Below, piece by piece: positions 20,130-31,400 of a DNA stretch of 64,000 bases. The translations under genes and the position numbers were made by a program. Source of the stretch: Oegoconia quadripuncta (lineage: Eukaryota; Arthropoda; Insecta; Lepidoptera; Autostichidae); the NCBI GenBank assembly GCA_949316235.1, contig OX438750.1:310001-374000 (forward strand), given 5' to 3'. The notes under the pieces are model-generated. The model did not search any database and was not told the DNA's origin. It was given only the letters and a program-made list of their open reading frames with translations. Within the stretch, counting starts at the first letter, position 1; every line of letters starts with the position of its first letter.

Positions 20130-20625
20130 AGATAGAAATTTTTCAGGAAACGGGAATTTGCGTGTTCAAATTTTATTTATTCGAGATCCACGCAAACGCA
20201 GTCGCGGGCGGAATGCTAGTATTAATTTAAACTCGAACTCGTTGAAGGCTGCACTTTCTTCCAGCCGCTGTCACGTGTAAATGTTTACCAAACAAAGAGA
20301 CAACGTTAAAGGTTCGCCATCTCTCTCGCGCACGTGAGTTAGTGGTAGCTCTCTGTTGTACGCGTGAAAGATATTTTTATTAGCCATTAGACGCGGCAAT
20401 GGTAGCCACAAGTGTGGAAGGAATTCTTTTATCCGAGCACGGTGAAGCAAAAGATTGTTATGATTTTCTCGGTCTAGTATTGCACTTTTTAACGGTGATG
20501 GTCCCACCCTATCACATTTGCATTTCAGTAAATTCGAATGAAGAACCGTGGATGTTGTTTCAAGCATTAAAGTTTTGTTTATAACACCCAAACATGAATG
20601 TTTGGGACATCACTGACCACCTCAT
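20130..20625. other. Unassigned stretch with two overlapping unrecognised frames
   Basis: A Helitron-K-like end ('gcgggcggaatgctag', about 20200-20218) precedes sequence I cannot place. A 61-codon plus frame (20399-20584) and a 106-codon minus frame (20271-20591) overlap; neither shows a known domain and at most one could be real. The sequence is less AT-rich than its surroundings and has a 'cgcgcacgtgagtt' block. Confidence 0.3.
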
Positions 20626-20630
20626 TTAGG

Positions 20631-21016
20631 ATTTTTTTTTTCGTTTTATTCTCTCCTCTAGGAGAAGGCAAAGGGATCTAGCCCATGTCTTATTTCTCTT
20701 ATTTCTTCAGTTTGTACGTCAGTCTCAGTCAAAACAAGCAATACGTCATATACTTGGCGTATACAGAGTCTAGTCACGGGCAAGTCATTCTTCAGTAAAG
20801 TGGTAGAATGCTTTACAAAAGATTTTGGCGGCTTCTTGTGGGAACTCGAAAGCTCCGTTACGCACTTTAATTTACACTTCCCTTCACTTGTACACCATCA
20901 CTAACGTTTGCTGCACAATATTCTGCCATTATTAAGCTTCAAAAGTTAGAATGCACAAATTATAAGAATTATAAAGAAAAATGCAACTTCACTCGCCGAG
21001 ATCCCGCCAAAAAGCC
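20631..21016 (-). mobile_element. SINE-A, tail type B (poly-A)
   Basis: Shares the SINE-A body but ends, on the minus strand, with 'catgggctagatccctttgc', 'cttctcctagaggagag', 'aataaaacg' and poly-A instead of the GAA-repeat tail. The switch point is just after 'ctgaagaaataaga'. Target duplications are not clear. Confidence 0.7.
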
Positions 21017-21019
21017 GAT

Positions 21020-21339
21020 ATTTACATTGATGGAATCAATATTGAAAGATAATGTTGCCAGATCCATTTTATATAAAAAGCGGAACTGGGACAAAAAATA
21101 TTTATGGGTCCTTTTTATTCAGAATTAAAACATTATTAAACAAATTTGTTGTGCACTTGTTATAATGATGTTTAATAACTAGTCTGAAAAAACTAGCCAA
21201 GTCAGGAAAATTGGAAAATTCTCGTAATCTCATAAACCTTTGGAAATCCAAATGCTAATCCTTAGAAATAATCTAAAGCCTAATTCTCCTGTTCTCTCTG
21301 TTGTTGTTGGCAATACTACCTAGCACAAACGATGCCCAT
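21020..21339. other. Unassigned DNA
   Basis: No gene or family recognised. Confidence 0.3.
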
Positions 21340-21353
21340 GACTCAAAAGGAGG

Positions 21354-21754
21354 CTTTTTGGCGGGAACTCGGCGAGTGAAGTAGCATTTTTCTTTATAAG
21401 TCTTATAATTTGTGCATTCTAACTTTTGAAGCTTAATAATGGCAGAATATTGTGCAGCAAATGTTAGTGATAGTGTACAAGTGAAGGGAAGTGTAAATTA
21501 AAGTGCGTAACGGAGCTTTCGGGTTCCCACAAGAAGCCGCCAAAATCTTTTGTAAAGCATTCTGCCTCTTTACTGAAGAATGACTTGATCGTGACTAGAC
21601 TCTGTATACGCCAAGTATACGACGAATTACTTGTTTTGACTGAGACTGACTTAAAAACTGAAGAAATAAGAGAAATTTTTTCACTCGAAACTGGCAGTAA
21701 TGTCCCTCGACAGTGAGGTGGACTGGTTGCCATCCTCAAAAATAAGAAGAAGAA
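21354..21754 (+). mobile_element. SINE-A, complete copy (GAA tail, intermediate body)
   Basis: 401 bp, flanked by a 14-bp duplication 'gactcaaaaggagg' (21340-21353 and 21755-21768). It carries the extra 'gccaagtatac' block seen in the type-B copies but the GAA-repeat tail of type A, so it is a mosaic or intermediate. Confidence 0.8.
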
Positions 21755-21929
21755 GACTCAAAAGGAGGATACAGAGGCGTAAAATCCCTTATTTAAAAAA
21801 AGACAGAGGATGCTGAGGAGATATTGCTATCCAAAGAGAAATGTGAGCATTCTGGGCACCCTTCCAAAAGATGCCTTTTTTTTTCAAATAAATTTTATAA
21901 GGTTTTAAAGAAGTCATAATAATGTTTAT

Positions 21930-22060
21930 TTGTTTGTTTCAGGTAAAATCGCTGCAGTAACTGTCCGCAACGGCCCACCTGGTGGATTAAACGAGCATTA
22001 AGTATGTGGGGGACTGGTAGTCTGTAAACAGGCCTTTCTGGAACAGACTCAACGGCACGA
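21930..22060 (+). repeat. Possible RTE-like LINE 3' fragment
   Basis: 'aacagactcaacggcacgaa' and 'ctagggggaggcctaggtg' resemble the end of lepidopteran RTE-type coding regions. The frame is broken and the copy short. Low certainty. Confidence 0.3.
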
Positions 22061-22262
22061 ACTAGGGGGAGGCCTAGGTGTTGAAAACCGTCTTAAGATC
22101 GCTCTCAAGTAACCGTGCTAATTAATAAACCCGTCTTGGGACCTTAAAAGCATATGCATACTCAAGCAGTATTCACTTGAGAGGTGCGCCGAGTTTCACG
22201 TATTAATAACTGAAACTCAACGCTCAAGATCTTTCTTGAGATGTTCTCAAGTATAAGTGTAA
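22060..22262 (-). repeat. MITE-F fragment, diverged
   Basis: 'ctctcaagtaaccgtgc', 'taattaataaacccgtcttg', 'cgtattaataactgaaac' and 'ctcaagatctttcttgagat' show the MITE-F motif pattern, but both termini are missing. Confidence 0.5.
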
Positions 22263-22384
22263 GGTGGCAATATTGCGAGAGTAATATAATTAGGATTATG
22301 TGGACTATTATTATGATATTTTATATACGTTTACCCAAAAGAAATTAATTTGATATACAAATAATAAAATTTAAAAAAGGTCAT

Positions 22385-22622
22385 CGGTTTTATTGAATGA
22401 TATGATAAGCAAGCATGGACATAGCTGTCTGATTATTCATATAATTATCAAATCACAAATTGTAACCCATAACCTGTTTAAAAGAGCAACCCTAGAGTTT
22501 CTTGCTCGTTGTTCTCTGGGGAGTCAGCTTTGTGAATGAGCAGTAAATTTAAATGTAATATTAATAGTGACGTTTTCAAGTGATAATTTTATCCTATGAA
22601 ATAAAATATTTTGATTTGATTT
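22385..22622 (+). repeat. LINE-J 3' UTR
   Basis: 'gataagcaagcatggacata', 'agagcaaccctagagtttc', 'ttgctcgttgttctctgggg' and 'tgagcagtaaatttaaatgt' match the LINE-J end at 46490-46678, ending in 'ataaaatattttgatttgat'. Confidence 0.65.
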
Positions 22623-22834
22623 ATTAAAATTGGCAAAAGAATCGCGGCAATTTTCTTTCGGGTTATCGGCTGTAAAAATCGCTCGCTTTCTGACTATAAG
22701 AAAACTTGAAGTAGGATAAGTAGGAATGTGTCTACAGGAAAGAAACTTGGTTTAGATTTATATCAAATATATTTATTGCTAACTCAATAATCCGTGACTT
22801 GGCCTATTATTTTCAAGTTGATGTTTGTGGTTGA

Positions 22835-23175
22835 AAGTCAAAGTCAAAAAAATATTTATTTCGTAGGATAAAGGTTATCACTTGAAAACGTCACATTTTT
22901 TATCTTAATATTAAAATTATTGGCATTATTGCTCATTCGCAAAGCAGATTCCCCAGAGAAGAACGAGCAAGAAACTCAAGGGTTGCTCTTTTAAATAAGT
23001 TTGGGTTACAATTATATTACATTGTATAATTAGGCTGAATATCGCCGAGCGGTCTATGTCCATGCTTGCTTATCATCCAGATAGTCAGAAATTTTGTAAT
23101 AGCCTTTGGTAAATAATGTCTGTTTTATGATGGTTTTGAATTTATTTAAAGGTAAGGAACCTTATTATTATAAAA
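22835..23175 (-). repeat. LINE-J 3' end
   Basis: Reverse complement of LINE-J: 'gtcaaagtcaaaaaaatatt', 'tgctcattcgcaaagcaga', 'gaacgagcaagaaactcaag' and 'catgcttgcttatcatccag'. It faces the copy at 22385 across about 210 bases, making a loose inverted pair. Confidence 0.65.
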
Positions 23176-23189
23176 GCGTATACAAAGTA

Positions 23190-23690
23190 TTTATAAGGAC
23201 CCTGGTAGAGCCATAAGATTAAACAAGTATTAATTCTTATAGTAATTCTATCTAAGCACGACCTTGAGCGTAGATCATTAGAAATAGTCAGTGGTGTTGT
23301 TTTTTGTCTCTATTGTTCTCCGCCGGCGCAGCGGAGTGTGTGATCTGTCAGTACAAATACTTGAACTTGTATGTTTCATAGTATACATCATGTGTTTGTG
23401 TTGTATAAAGGCGCAGCGCATTATATTTAAAAAATGAAGATCCGATCGAACATACCTTTTTCTTCCGCTAGGTGTAGCGCTGCCAGTGTTGCCAACTCAA
23501 ATTTTAAAAGAAAGCCAGATCATATTATCTGAAAAAGAGCTTATGGCATTATTGTTTATTTATTTACTTATTTATTGCGTGAATATAATAATTCATAAGC
23601 AAATAAACTCACATTTTTATTTCCAATACACATAGCAGGCCGTGAACGTCCTGTGATTGATATGATGATATGCAGTCTAAACTCAGTAAT
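23190..23690. other. Unassigned DNA
   Basis: No gene. Contains a short GC island ('ctccgccggcgcagcgg') and 'aaggcgcagcgcattat'; no family match. Confidence 0.3.
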
Positions 23691-23695
23691 GACAG

Positions 23696-23956
23696 GGCTT
23701 TTTGGTGGGCGAGTGATGTTACATTTTTGTTTTTATTTCTTATAATTTGTGCATTCTGAGTTTTGAAGCTTAGGTAATAATGGCAGAATATTGTGCAGCA
23801 AACGTCAGTGATGGTGTACAAGTGAAGGGAAGTGTAAATTACAGTGCGTAACGAAGCTTTCGGGTTCCCACAAGAAGCCGCCCAAATCTTTTGTAAAGCA
23901 TTCTGCCACTTTACTGAAGAATGACTTGACCGTGACTAGACTCTGTATACGCCAAT
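23696..23956 (+). repeat. SINE-A, 3'-truncated
   Basis: Head 'gggctttttggtggg' (diverged), body through 'gactagactctgtatacgcc', then an abrupt end where an inverted SINE-A piece begins. Confidence 0.7.
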
Positions 23957-24287
23957 GACTTTACTACACAATATTCTGCCATGATTAAGCTTCAAAATTC
24001 AAAATGCACAATTTATAATAACAATATGAGTTTGAAAACCCGGCAGCATATATTGTATATCGTGGTCGCCATGTTTGATTGTTTACCGTAAAATATATCC
24101 AATGACACTCCAGGGATTAAGACGAATCTAATGAAACCATGCACTTCGAAATCAGTCAAGTCGTTTAGGCTACAGGAGGTAACATAGAAATATACATACA
24201 TACACACGAAAAACATTACCCTCCTTCCTTGAACAGTCGGGTAAAAACAAAAATGCAATATCACTCGTTGAATTCCCGCCAAAAAGC
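23957..24287 (-). repeat. SINE-A fragment, split by a 220-bp insert
   Basis: 'cacaatattctgccatgatt' through 'gcacaatttataata' and then, after 24024-24240, 'caaaaatgcaatatcactcg' and 'cccgccaaaaagcc'. The insert contains 'tgacactccagggattaaga', related to 46730-46820. With the copy at 23696 this forms a large inverted repeat. Confidence 0.6.
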
Positions 24288-24458
24288 CGCTGTGCTATGA
24301 ACCGAGTGACATTCTTTTACTTTAAAGTAGTAACTGGCTAGTAGTAGTAGTGAATGGCTTCGAGTATTGGACAGCTTAAGGCTTACTACAACCTATAAAT
24401 CTTTGACTTGAGTAATTCTTTGAGGGTTTATGCTCTGCTTTTATACCTCTTTAATCTA

Positions 24459-25748
24459 GGGTCCTTATTAATAAATCAATCTCAATAGATGTCTTGAGGC
24501 TGTATCAACCGAGATGCGTCTTAAGCAGTTGACGCTATCTGTGCTAATTTATAAACCAATCTTGAGGTCTACTCAGCTGAGATCACTTCTTAAGTATTCG
24601 TCTCAGCGGCGAGTGAATGATAGTCTTGAGTTTCGTTTATTAATACGCGCACCTCTCAAGTGAGTATTGCTTGAGTATGCACGTGCTTTTCGGGTCTCAA
24701 GTTAGGTTTATTAATCAACACGGTTACTTGAGACCGGTCACAAGACTGTTATCTATCTCGAGAATGGTTTATTAATACGGGTCTAAGGCCGGATTAAAAA
24801 ATAAATCTCAATACAAGTCTTGAGGCTGTATCAACCGAGATGCGTCTTAAGCAGTTGACGCTATCTCAAGCTCTGTGCTAATTTATAAACCAAACTTGAG
24901 GTGTACTTAGCTGAGATCACTTCTCAAGTATTCGCATCAGCGGCGAATGAATGATAGTCTTGAGTTTCGTTTATTAATACGCGCAGCTCTCAAATGAGTA
25001 TTGCATGAGTATGCACGTGCTTTTCAGGTCTCAAGTTAGGTTTATTCATTAAAACGGTTACTTGAGACCGGTCACAAGAGTGTTCTCTATCTTGAGAACG
25101 GTTTATTAATACGGGTCTAAGGCCGGATTAAAAAATAAATCTCAATACAAGTCTTGAGGCTGTATCAACCGAGATGCGTCTTAAGCAGTTGACGCTATCT
25201 CAAGCTCTGTGCTAATTTATAAACCAAACTTGAGGTGTACTTAGCTGAGATCACTTCTCAAGTATTCGCATCAGCGGCGAATGAATGATAGTCTTGAGTT
25301 TCGTTTATTAATACGCGCAGCTCTCAAATGAGTATTGCATGAGTATGCACGTGCTTTTCAGGTCTCAAGTTAGGTTTATTCATTAAAACGGTTACTTGAG
25401 ACCGGTCACAAGAGTGTTCTCTATCTTGAGAACGGTTTATTAATACGGGTCTAAGGCCCGTATTAATAAATCAATCTCAATAGAAGTCTTGAGCCTGTAT
25501 CAACCGAGATGCGTCTTAAGCAGTTGACGCTATCTCAAGCTCCGTGCTAATTTATAAACCAAACTTGAGGTCTACTCAGCTGAGATCACTTCTCAAGTAT
25601 TCGCCTCAGCGGCGAATGGATGATAGTCTTGAGTTTCTTAAAAATGAGTATTGCTTGAGTATGTCACGTGCTTTTCGGGTCTCAAGTTAGGTTTATTAAT
25701 CAACACGTATACTTGAGACCGGTCACAAGACTGTTCTCTGTTCTGGCC
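24459..25748 (+). repeat. Tandem array of four MITE-F units
   Basis: Units at 24459-24783, 24787-25117, 25121-25451 and 25455-25748, each separated by a single TAA (24784-24786, 25118-25120, 25452-25454), the same trinucleotide MITE-F duplicates elsewhere. Units 2 and 3 repeat with a 334-base period and appear identical base for base. Unit 4 is shortened around 'gagtttcttaaaaatgag' and at its right end. Each unit is rich in CTTGAG/CTCAAG and 'tttattaa' modules. No coding capacity. Confidence 0.8.
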
Positions 25749-25749
25749 T

Positions 25750-26400
25750 AAGTCTTTAACTAAGTAGTAAACATAATGAATATGCACGTGTTGAAATATG
25801 TCGTACGGGACGAGTCGTGTGAATCCTTGAGATGCCATGAGCTGTCATTACGCTCTAACTTTTTGTTATAATTTTTGTTAGCATTCGTCTAGTCACCGTG
25901 ACGTCATTATAGTTACGAGTATGTTTCGCAATGAACACCAATAGAACTTGCACACAAGAGCGTTGTCTCAATAATTCGCGCCATAATAGTTTAATGGTAT
26001 TCTTATTTTCTGGCAACACCCAAATAAATGACGGCTTATCACAATTAAAAATCTTCACACACTTGCCTTAGTCCACTGTCCACATGCTTCAATGATAATG
26101 TATTCTCAGTGCTCTTGTTATAATGTCTAATAGTAAGGGAGTGAGAGTCTGGAGATCTGTAGCACAGGTTTCGAAGATATTTCAGACTCCAGTCTCTCAA
26201 AAGGATATTGTTTTTGTATTTACCTAACATTCCTATTAAATAATACATATATGTTCGTACCCTAAACCGACGAGCATGTATGAACAACCTTATGAGAGTG
26301 AAGGAAGCAGAAGAGGTGTGTCAGGATCGTAGCAAGTGGAAGTCTGTGGTCTCTGCCTACCCCAACGGGAAACAGGCGTGACATTATGTATGTATGTACT
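25750..26400. other. Unassigned DNA
   Basis: Frames at 25638-25838, 25855-26058 and 26045-26287 (minus) have no recognisable domain. Part of the 26300-26390 region ('gaggtgtgtcaggatcgtag', 'caacgggaaacaggcgtgac') resembles a common lepidopteran repeat. No gene assigned. Confidence 0.35.
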
Positions 26401-26404
26401 ATTT

Positions 26405-26640
26405 TTTTTTTGACGACCGATTGGTGTAGTGGATAGTGACCCTATCAGCGAAACCAACGGTTGCGGGTTCGAATCCCGCGAGGGGTAAATGTTTGTATGA
26501 TGAATACGAACATTTAGTCCCGAGTCTTGGATGTTTATATAAATATTTATGTATGTTTATCCGTTATCTATCCATAGCACAAGCTTTGCTTAGTTTGGGA
26601 CTAAATGATTGGTGTAAGTGTCCGAAATATTTTTTTAATT
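26405..26640 (+). mobile_element. SINE-C, near-complete
   Basis: Head 'ttggtgtagtggatagtgac' (A box) and 'gcgggttcgaatcccgcg' (B box), then 'gtttgtatgatgaatacgaa', 'gcacaagctttgcttagt' and 'gtgtccgaaatattt'. Good reference copy. Not a functional tRNA, because the body continues far beyond the head. Confidence 0.8.
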
Positions 26641-26939
26641 TTTTTTTTATTTAATCAATATACCTATTTCTTTGTGGTGAGATAATAAATATTTATTATC
26701 ATTATTATTATAAAAAGAAATAATGCCTGCAGAGGCCTTAGGATATTACAGAATGTGTTTCAAGCAGAGATTTGTGCTTGCGCATAATTAGAAAAAGATG
26801 TCGATATACAAGTTATATAAAGCTATACCTTTTTAACTGTCCTCAAGCGGAGATCTCTGCTTGAGTAACATTCTGTAATAAGGGCCTAGTGCATGATTCA
26901 AACGTGTCAAAATCAAAGAAGAATGATCCATTTATTTAA

Positions 26940-27105
26940 ATTACTAAGCTTTCCGCCCGCGGTTTGGCCTGCGTGTAATAACTTTATCGCGGAAATGTGT
27001 TTATCCTGAGAGAACTACTCATTTTATCGGGATAAACAATATCCCATTTCTTAATCTAGGGTATATTCTACCTACATACGATATTTCAACAAAATGGAGT
27101 CAACC
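26940..27105 (-). mobile_element. Helitron-K fragment
   Basis: 'aagctttccgcccgcgg', 'aactttatcgcgga', 'gaactactcattttatcggg' and 'cttaatctagggtatattct' are the reverse complement of the Helitron-K 3' half. The terminal CTAG has become CTTAG. Confidence 0.6.
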
Positions 27106-27179
27106 TAGTAAGCATAATAATTCGAGTAAGTGTGAATGTTGTGTTTTAGTGTATGTACCCGTATATGTGATAGACTATC

Positions 27180-27460
27180 TTATCTCAAAACAGCCGGAAC
27201 ACTATTGAATCCGGGTTCTCCTAGATTTGCACAGTAGTAAAAGCTAGGTAACCTCCACAAAGGTACCAGGGTAGCATAAGTGCAAGGCCATCGCTATCCA
27301 GCCGGCAGATCTGAGACCGGTTGGTCGTGGCGGGGTCACCGCCCGCGCAGCGCGGGTTCGTTACCGGACGCGGGTCCGCACTAAATACGTCACAGTATGT
27401 ACTCGTGGTACAATCACAACAAGTAAATTGTGAGCCTAATGTACGACCGTGTTAAAAAGT
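27180..27460. other. Unassigned DNA with GC-rich core
   Basis: 27315-27385 is CpG-rich ('ggggtcaccgcccgcgcagc', 'gttaccggacgcgggtccgc'). No gene, repeat or RNA recognised. Confidence 0.3.
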
Positions 27461-27544
27461 ATCAAACATATGGGGACTATTTTTTAGATCAAAATGTGAC
27501 TGTCTACTCAAATGACTGTATGGATGAGAGAGATTAGGACAACA

Positions 27545-27790
27545 ATTTGGTTTGGTGTAGTGTTTAGCAACTCTGACCACTATACCAAAAGGTTGCGGGT
27601 TCGAATCTCGCTGGGGGCATATGTTTGTGTGATGAATACGGCCATGTGTACCCGAGTTATGGATGTTTTCATTTATAATAAGTATTTTATATCAACCATC
27701 TTATATCCACAACACAAGTCTATAGTTGCTTACTGTGGAACTAGATGGCGCTGTGTGTATGTCTAAGGATATTTATTTATTTATTAAATG
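27545..27790 (+). mobile_element. SINE-D
   Basis: 'tttggtgtagtgtttagcaa', 'gcgggttcgaatctcgc', 'ggaactagatggcgctgtg', ending in 'tatttatttatttatta'. Slightly diverged head. Confidence 0.75.
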
Positions 27791-27884
27791 GTTTTTTCTT
27801 GTTTCACTCCAATCTAAAATGTCAATATCTTATTGATTTTATAATCACGGCATTTAAGAGCACAAAGCATTAAAACTTCATAAC

Positions 27885-28055
27885 CAAGGGACGAGGATTG
27901 GTACCTGCTGGCAAAGGCGGGGTACCTAATGTCAACAACTATTTCAGAGACAGAACGCTACGTCAACGTGTTCCATACATTTACAACGGTTTGACAGCAG
28001 AAATCAGAAACGAGAAAAGAAAGGGCAAGTTATTAAAAAAATCATTCAATGTTAA
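27885..28055 (+). pseudogene. Possible LINE reverse transcriptase C-terminal remnant
   Basis: Allowing one frameshift near 27895, the plus frame reads a charged tail (LRQRVPYIYNGLTAEI, NEKRKGKLLKKSF) reminiscent of the end of non-LTR reverse transcriptases ('...YNxLPxEI...FKxxVK'). No catalytic region is present, and the assignment rests on a short pattern. Confidence 0.35.
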
Positions 28056-28059
28056 AGTC

Positions 28060-28148
28060 AAAAATGCTTTATTTTGTAGGTACACAGAGTACACTTAAAA
28101 TAGTCAATTTTACATTTTTTAAGCTACTACTTGCTCGAAATGCACTTT
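28060..28148 (-). repeat. LINE-J 3' end, left part (split by Copia)
   Basis: 'aatgctttattttgtaggta' and 'aagctactacttgctcgaaa' are the reverse complement of a LINE-J 3' end. It resumes at 32561 with 'cccctgagaagaacaagcaa', so the Copia element interrupted it. 28144-28148 ('acttt') is the left copy of the Copia target duplication. Confidence 0.7.
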
Positions 28149-28288
28149 TGTTAGAATATTAAAAATAGGCAATAGAAATGTTTTCACATTAGACATTTAT
28201 TTTGAAGTAAGTAGAACACGTCAGATCTTTTTGATTACTAAAAAGGAATAATCTGCAGAAAGCAGTGGCCAAATACATTATTACAACA
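28149..28288 (-). repeat. Copia 3' LTR
   Basis: Read on the minus strand it begins 'tgttgtaataatg' and ends 'attctaaca'. It lies directly downstream of the polypurine tract. The short length is typical of small Copia elements. Confidence 0.88.
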
Positions 28289-28300
28289 GGCCCCCTTAAT
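28289..28300 (-). promoter_or_regulatory. Copia polypurine tract
   Basis: The minus strand reads 'attaagggggcc' immediately before the 3' LTR, the position and base composition expected for the plus-strand DNA synthesis primer. Confidence 0.7.
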
Positions 28301-28410
28301 CAAAGAACATCTACAAAACGTGTAATTAGCATACTGAGAAACAAACAAAAGATAAGAAACATAGAGTGAGAAAAAATAAATAATAAAAAGTAAAAAGTTC
28401 AGCACAAAAA

Positions 28411-31400
28411 CTATACTAAACCTAAATCGGTAACACACCTATCATGTGCAATGCGACCTAACGGTTTAGTTAGAACGTCAGCTGGCATTTCACTTGTATT
28501 AATATACTTCAATTGAACAAAGTTTTCTAATATTTTTTCTCTAATAAAATGGTATTTCGTATCTATGTGCTTGGTTCTATTATGAAAAACTGGATTCGTA
28601 GCCAAACTTTGAGCACTTTGACTATCGCTGTGTATAGTAATACAAACAGTACTCTTACCGGAAATCTCACAAATGAAGCGTCGAAGATATACAGCTTCCT
28701 TCGTAGCATCTGTTAAAGCCATATACTCAGCTTCGGCCGAAGATAAAGCAACTGTAGGTTGCTTTCTGGAAGACCAGGAAACAGGACCGCTAGCCAGCTT
28801 GAAAAAGTAGCCCGTATAAGACCGACGGTCTTTACAGCAGTTCGCCCAGTCTGCATCAGCAAAACCCACTAGAGGTTGCCCAGTTTTTCTATAAACCAGA
28901 GAATAATCTATAGTACGCTTTACATATTGGAGAACTCTTTTGGCAGCAATCCAATGAGTCCTATCGTACTTGGTGTTAAACTGACTCAAGTAACTGGTAG
29001 CGAATGCTATATCAGGACGAGTGTTTACTGATAGGAACATTAAACAACCAATTAAATTTTGGTACGGATACTCACCACGTTCTTCGCCATCAACCAGCTT
29101 ACTATTCGCCAGCGGTGTATTGTATTCTTTACAATTCTCTAGATCGAAAATTTTTAGTAAGCGGTGAATATAAGTTACCTGGTTAATACGTATTTCGCTG
29201 TTACTACGCGAGATATTTAAACCAAGATAATATTTTAGTTCTCCTAAGTCTTTTAGGCTAAAATATTTTTGTAAAGAATTTTTGACAATGTCAAAAGATC
29301 TATCAGATTTAAAAAATATTATTATGTCATCAACATAGACACAGAGAATGACTGTTTCTGTATTAAAAACTTTTTTATAAACACAAGGTTCTGATGGAGT
29401 TCTCACAAAACCTATACTAGACAAAGTTTCATTCAACTTTGTATACCAAGCTCTGGGAGCTTGCTTAAGTCCATATAAAGACTTACGTAGCAAACACACT
29501 TTGTTTTGTTGACCTTCCTCAATAAACCCCTTAGGCTGGTCCATATAGACTTCCTCCGTAAGGTCTCCATTTAAGAAAGCTGTGTCAACATCTAAGTGTC
29601 GCATTTTAAGGTCTTGCTCTGCCGCTAAAGCAAATAAGGTACGTAAGGATGAATTTCTGACCACAGGCGCAAAGGTTTCATTGTAATCAACGCCTGCTAT
29701 TTGATTGAAACCTTTGACAACGAGTCTAGCTTTAAACTTGACAACACTGCCTTGCTCATCGGTCTTCATCCTGTATACCCATTTGCATGGAATGACCTTT
29801 TTATTTGGTCTGTCCACTAAATCCCAAGTTTTAAGTTTTTGAAGGGAATCGAACTCGTTCTGCATAGCTAATTGCCACTCTTCAGCGTTGTCAGAGTTAA
29901 TAGCCTCAACATAACTATTCGGTTCTTTCGTCTCTTCAGAAACTAAATAGGAAAAGTAGTTTGGAGGATACCTAGTTCTGGAAGGATATCTTCTTTCAGC
30001 TTCCAACACTGGTTCAACCCTAGGACTTTCTTCTCCCCTTAGTGGACAGGACATGAATAAATTATCTGCGTCAGTATTATTACGAACGAGTTGCTTAGTC
30101 GTTATCAAAGGACTTTGTATGTCGTCTGTTGAACTTACGACTACAGAAGGCTCTACAGCAACATCTGTCAAATTATCAGATAACATTAGGGTTGGCACGG
30201 AAAATTGTACATTCTTTTCAGAATTAGCTTTCAGATCAGAAAAGCAATCTTCAAAAAAAGTAACATCTCTCGCCTTTGTTAAACTTCTCGGATTATGTAC
30301 CTCACGAAAAAAGTAGCCATGTGGATCATCACTATAACCAACAAAAATATGTTGAGTAGCTTTAACATCCAACTTCTTCCTATTACACGATGGTACATGT
30401 ACAAGTGCCCTACATCCGAACACTTTAAGATGCGCCAAATTTGGTATTTCATTATACCATTTTTGGAAAGGAGTCACACAATGTAAAGACCTATGTGGAG
30501 ACCTATTTTTTAGATAGACAGCACACATTATAGCATCTTGCCAGAAAGCCTTTGACAAAGAACTTTCAGCAAGTAAAGCACGTGCTTTCTCCATTATTGA
30601 ACGACCAGTACGCTCGGCTATCCCATTCTGCTGTTGACAATAAGGTACAATTGTCTGATGAACAATACCCTTGGAAACCAAAAAGTCATTCATACTTTTA
30701 TTAACAAATTCGGTACCATTATCAGATCGTAGTGTTTTAATTTGTGCTCCGGTCTGTCTTTCTACTAAAGTTACAAACTCACAAAATTTATTTTTAACGT
30801 CACTTTTAGACTCAACAAAGTAAACAAAAACCATTCTAGAATAATCGTCAATTAAATATAAAACATATTTATTTCCTTGAAAAGAAGAGCATGACATCGG
30901 GCCTGCTAAGTCAGAATGAACTAGCTCTAGCATAGATGTGGCCTTCTTGTAGGGAACTGTTTTAAAAGGTTTTCTAGACTGCTTACCTTCAATGCAAGCG
31001 ACACATGGCTCCTTGTCTACTTTCTTGAACGTTATGCCGGTAGCATTGCCTTTAATCAAATTCTGCATTCCTATACGACATAAATGCCCTAGGCGTTTAT
31101 GCCAAATACGATACTCAGAGATCTCGTCAAAGTGCACAACAGAAGCTGACAAATGAGACGGATTTGTAGTACAGTTTAAAGAGTACAGTCCACCATTTTC
31201 AGAAGCATGTAGAACAGAATTACCTGTATATGAAAAATCAACACTTTTATAAAAATTACAACCGTTTTTATCAAAAACTACAGTAAAACCACTTTGAACA
31301 GCCTTAATAACAGAAATTAAATTAGATTGTAAATGAGGTATATAAACAACTTCTTTTATAGTTTTAACTACATCTGACGTAGTTGAAATTGAAATATCAC

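Noticed and set aside
20271..20591. 106-codon minus frame as a host gene
   Set aside because: No domain, no splice or initiation context, and it overlaps a 61-codon plus frame. Kept only as unassigned DNA.
24459..25748. CRISPR-like or satellite array
   Set aside because: The units are about 330 bp, have transposon ends and TAA junctions, and occur singly elsewhere. It is a MITE array, not CRISPR or classical satellite.
30053..30316. Plus-strand frames inside Copia (29004, 30053, 30295, 31845)
   Set aside because: Shadows of the long gag-pol frame on the minus strand.
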